Source: Artocarpus heterophyllus
Taxonomy: Eukaryota; Streptophyta; Magnoliopsida; Rosales; Moraceae
DNA: 64,000 bases
Reading direction: 5' to 3'
Assembly (NCBI GenBank): GCA_025403435.1
Contig: CM046343.1
Coordinates: forward strand, 26,628,742 to 26,692,741
Shown piece after piece: positions 61,495-64,000 of this stretch (within the stretch, counting starts at the first letter, position 1; each line of letters opens with the position of its first letter). Position numbers and translations under genes: made by a program. The notes under the pieces are model-generated. The model saw only the letters and a list, made by a program, of their open reading frames with translations, was not told the origin of the DNA and ran no database searches.

Positions 61495-63532
61495 TGTTGG
61501 AAACAAAGTGCGCAGCGGAATTTTTAAAAATTTTTTCATCAGAGTATTTTCCAAAATACAAGTATGACATGTTATATGTATAAATTAAACAGATCTTACT
61601 AACCTCAGTGTGCCGAAGAACCTCCGCGACCTGTGTAGAGAAGTAACGTTCCAGAAGAGCCTCAACCAACTGGTCTTCTTTGCTATTCTCTATCCACAAC
61701 CGGAGTGAGTGTGGGCTCACACGTACAGCTCTTCCACCGGTGACTCTCCTTCCAACCAATAGAGAGAACCCAAAGCTAGTGTTCGTGATTTGTGAACAAA
61801 AGCTCTCAGGGAGTTTTCAGATGCTCACTAGAAGAGTATCACTCTTAATCTCTCAAATTGATCTGAGTAAATCATTAGACTCACTCCCTTTTTATACCTA
61901 TTGGTCCTTGGGGTCAGTCCATATCAGATTAGGTCTCAAAAATCGAAACAGAATCAAGTTCGGATCAATATCTGATAAGATACGCGTGAAAAACGCGTAA
62001 TCTTAACTGTCGCGGTCGGCATGCCGAACTGTGTGATAGGCAGGCCGAACTGACCAGTTCGGCAGGCCGAACACGTCATCCGGCATGCCGAACTGCCGAG
62101 AAAAAATCTCCGCGAATCTTTTATTTTCCACCCGAGATTCTAAAGGATAAAGTCTCAGTTTTGATTCAAATAGCCCAATAGAAAAGATATCTGATCAAAA
62201 CAAACTTTATCAAGATAATCTCTAAGAAAATAAATCAATTCACAATAATTCTACAAGTTTATCTTGTTCTAATTGTCCAAAATTAAAACAACCGATAAAC
62301 AGACAAGAATTATCCGAACGCCATAATTCAACAAGTTCATCTTGAACTAATTTCTTACATAATTAATTCAACCGATAAACAGACATGAATTATTTGATTC
62401 TTATAAATTTTAAACCAATCTGATAAATCCTGACATAAGTCACCAATTATTGGAAAAGCACGCCGTGTCGTTACAGGACTTTGTGAGCTAGCAAAGTGGA
62501 CCAAAATAGACCTATAAAGTTCAAGCTCATGATAATTATGAAACCCAATATCCCAGATATACATTTCACAATTATCAACTCCAACGCTACTCCACTAAAA
62601 GCTTGGAGCTGCACTCTCGAACTTTATAGAATTACGAAGCTCAGTGTAGCTAAGTCTCCATGACATATCATAGTGTATCGCATCCCCATATGATCATCCA
62701 TAATCGGCTTAAGGACAAGTTCTGTCTTACCTTCCCGATTATTTTTATCTTACGTTCCATTGTCTCACCATTAGAAAACTTACCATCCAAAGATAGTATA
62801 CCATTCGGTCACACCTATGTATCCAAATGGTTGAGCGCTCCAGTTTTCCAATTACAGGACAACGCATATAAGAGGATATCATTACTCCTAAAGAGGAGCT
62901 ATGGATTCCATATCTATGAATAACAAGTCTACGCTATCAAGAGTCATGCCTCCAACGTACCGGCATGCATGCCACTATAGAGATGTGGGAGTCACCCATT
63001 GGTACATCAAAAGACACAAGTCGAGACAACGGGCCCATTATTCATCTCAGGATTAAGATACAATACAAATGACTGTCTAAAGTGAATCGATTTGCCAAGA
63101 CAGAATTATTAATCCAAATCAATTCACTTTATGTCCCGATCCAACACATTCGTCACCTATGACAACGCGCCAATGTTTCTATTCACGGAGTCCAACTCCG
63201 ATGGCCAAGACAAACCATCTCCCAAAAGGGATATAGACAACATAACAATCTTTACATGAATAAAGCGCCCAACTTTATTCCCTCGATTGCGGATCATATA
63301 TTTTAGACCATCACCTTAAGAGTCGTGTCTACCGCATAATCATCCCATCATATGCCCAACTCTTAAGGTTTAGACTGACAGTCTCAGACTACTGTTTGCT
63401 TATCATACATTCAACGAATATGAACGTAAAGAGGACAATATTTGGTATATATAAATGAATAAATTCTTTATTGATAAAAATGTCTCCAAAAACGTATTAC
63501 ATTTTTACTCCTTAGAGCATACATGTCTAACA
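61495..63532 (-). repeat. 3' LTR of copia copy 2
   Basis: Full length with TG...CA ends. Near 62014-62098 it carries four to five TCGGCAGGCCGA-like motifs, more than the corresponding part of copy 1's 5' LTR. Confidence 0.9.
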
Positions 63533-63546
63533 ATCTCCCACTTGCA

Positions 63547-64000
63547 CTAAGTGAGTAAATACTGTAAATTTCGTATCCCCATAGCTTCCACATGCCTTTC
63601 GAAGACTCTCCCAGAAAGTGTCTTCGTAAATGGATCAGCTAAATTGTCCTCTGACGCGATCTTGCACACCGTGACATGCCCGCTCTCAACGAAGTCCTTT
63701 ATCACATGATACTTCCGATCAATATGCTTACTCTTCTTGTGAAATCTTGGTTCCTTAGCATTAGCTACCGCCGCACTGTTATCACAGTACAGTGATACCG
63801 CTTTATCCATACCAGGAACTACCTCAAGATCCCCAAGGAACTTGCGGAGCCACACTGCTTCTTTCGAAGCATCACTAGCCGCCACATACTCGGCCTCCAT
63901 CAGTTGAATCCGAAGTGCAATCTTGCTTCGCACTTCTCCAATTGATGGCACCACCACCCAGAGTAAACACAAACCCTGAAGTCAATTTCCTAGAATCCAG
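63547..64000 (-). pseudogene. RNase H end of copia copy 2
   Basis: The frame holds EAEYVAASDASKEAVWLRKF, SLYCDNSAAVANAKEPRFHK, KIASEDNLADPFTKTLSG and VFERHVEAMGIR before a TAG at 63547-63549, 15 bases before the LTR, a normal copia pol end. An extra T near 63902 shifts the frame upstream of EAEY compared with copy 1, so this copy also appears damaged. The element continues past the window. Confidence 0.85.

Larger units (their letters stand above)
61495..64000 (-). mobile_element. Ty1/copia retrotransposon, copy 2 (3' end, opposite orientation)
   Basis: On the minus strand an RNase H coding end enters from the window edge, followed by a polypurine tract (GTGGGAGAT, 63533-63541) and a 2,038-base 3' LTR from 63532 (TGTTAGACATG) to 61495 (CCAACA). 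It belongs to the same family as copy 1 and is inserted in that element's 3' LTR. The last five bases before it, CCTGT, would be the target duplication. Confidence 0.9.

Overview
The window is nuclear DNA of a flowering plant, most likely a woody core eudicot. Genes are split by many canonical GT-AG introns, the intergenic DNA is very AT-rich, and the repeats are typical plant ones (Ty1/copia and Ty3/gypsy LTR elements, a CACTA transposon, long hairpin elements). Two host genes could be rebuilt exon by exon. From memory, their order, together with a relic between them, matches Arabidopsis chromosome 5 AT5G47020 - AT5G47030 - AT5G47040.

Region 1 (about 1.1-18 kb, + strand): a 23-exon gene for a large (about 1,450 aa) secreted or plasma-membrane glycine-rich protein of the AT5G47020/AT5G11700/AT4G32920 family. 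It has a 5' UTR intron, three short uORFs, and a long inverted-repeat element in its last intron. All exons and splice sites are recognisable, but the frame is broken by four separate +1 shifts. Removing one base at each gives exactly 1,450 codons.

Region 2 (18-28 kb): AT-rich DNA filled with foldback elements, including one nested pair and two diverged inverted copies of a larger repeat that form a 3.6 kb imperfect palindrome, plus a decayed copia-like element. It ends in a lone exon of the mitochondrial ATP synthase delta' subunit, the remnant of the AT5G47030 position.

Region 3 (28.6-37.3 kb, - strand): a complete, undamaged 17-exon peroxisomal Lon protease (LON2), 888 codons before the stop, with Walker A and B motifs, a Ser784/Lys827 dyad and a C-terminal SKL peroxisome signal. 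It is convergent with the glycine-rich gene.

Region 4 (37.4-41.9 kb): intergenic, with one GC-rich island holding a G-box.

Region 5 (41.9-64 kb): a stack of nested transposons. A decayed Ty3/gypsy element (Tat-like, - strand) is interrupted in gag by a CACTA transposon with a clean ATA duplication, by a 2.7 kb LTR-like insertion, and by a copia element with 2 kb LTRs. That copia is itself entered in its 3' LTR by a second member of its family in the opposite orientation. The copia and gypsy reading frames are killed mainly by changes that fit C-to-T/G-to-A transitions, as expected for methylated, silenced elements.

I found no evidence for a new molecular system. The observations most worth checking are the four frame breaks, the ATP synthase relic, the large palindromes, and the repeated TCGGCAGGCCGA-like motif in the copia leader and LTRs.
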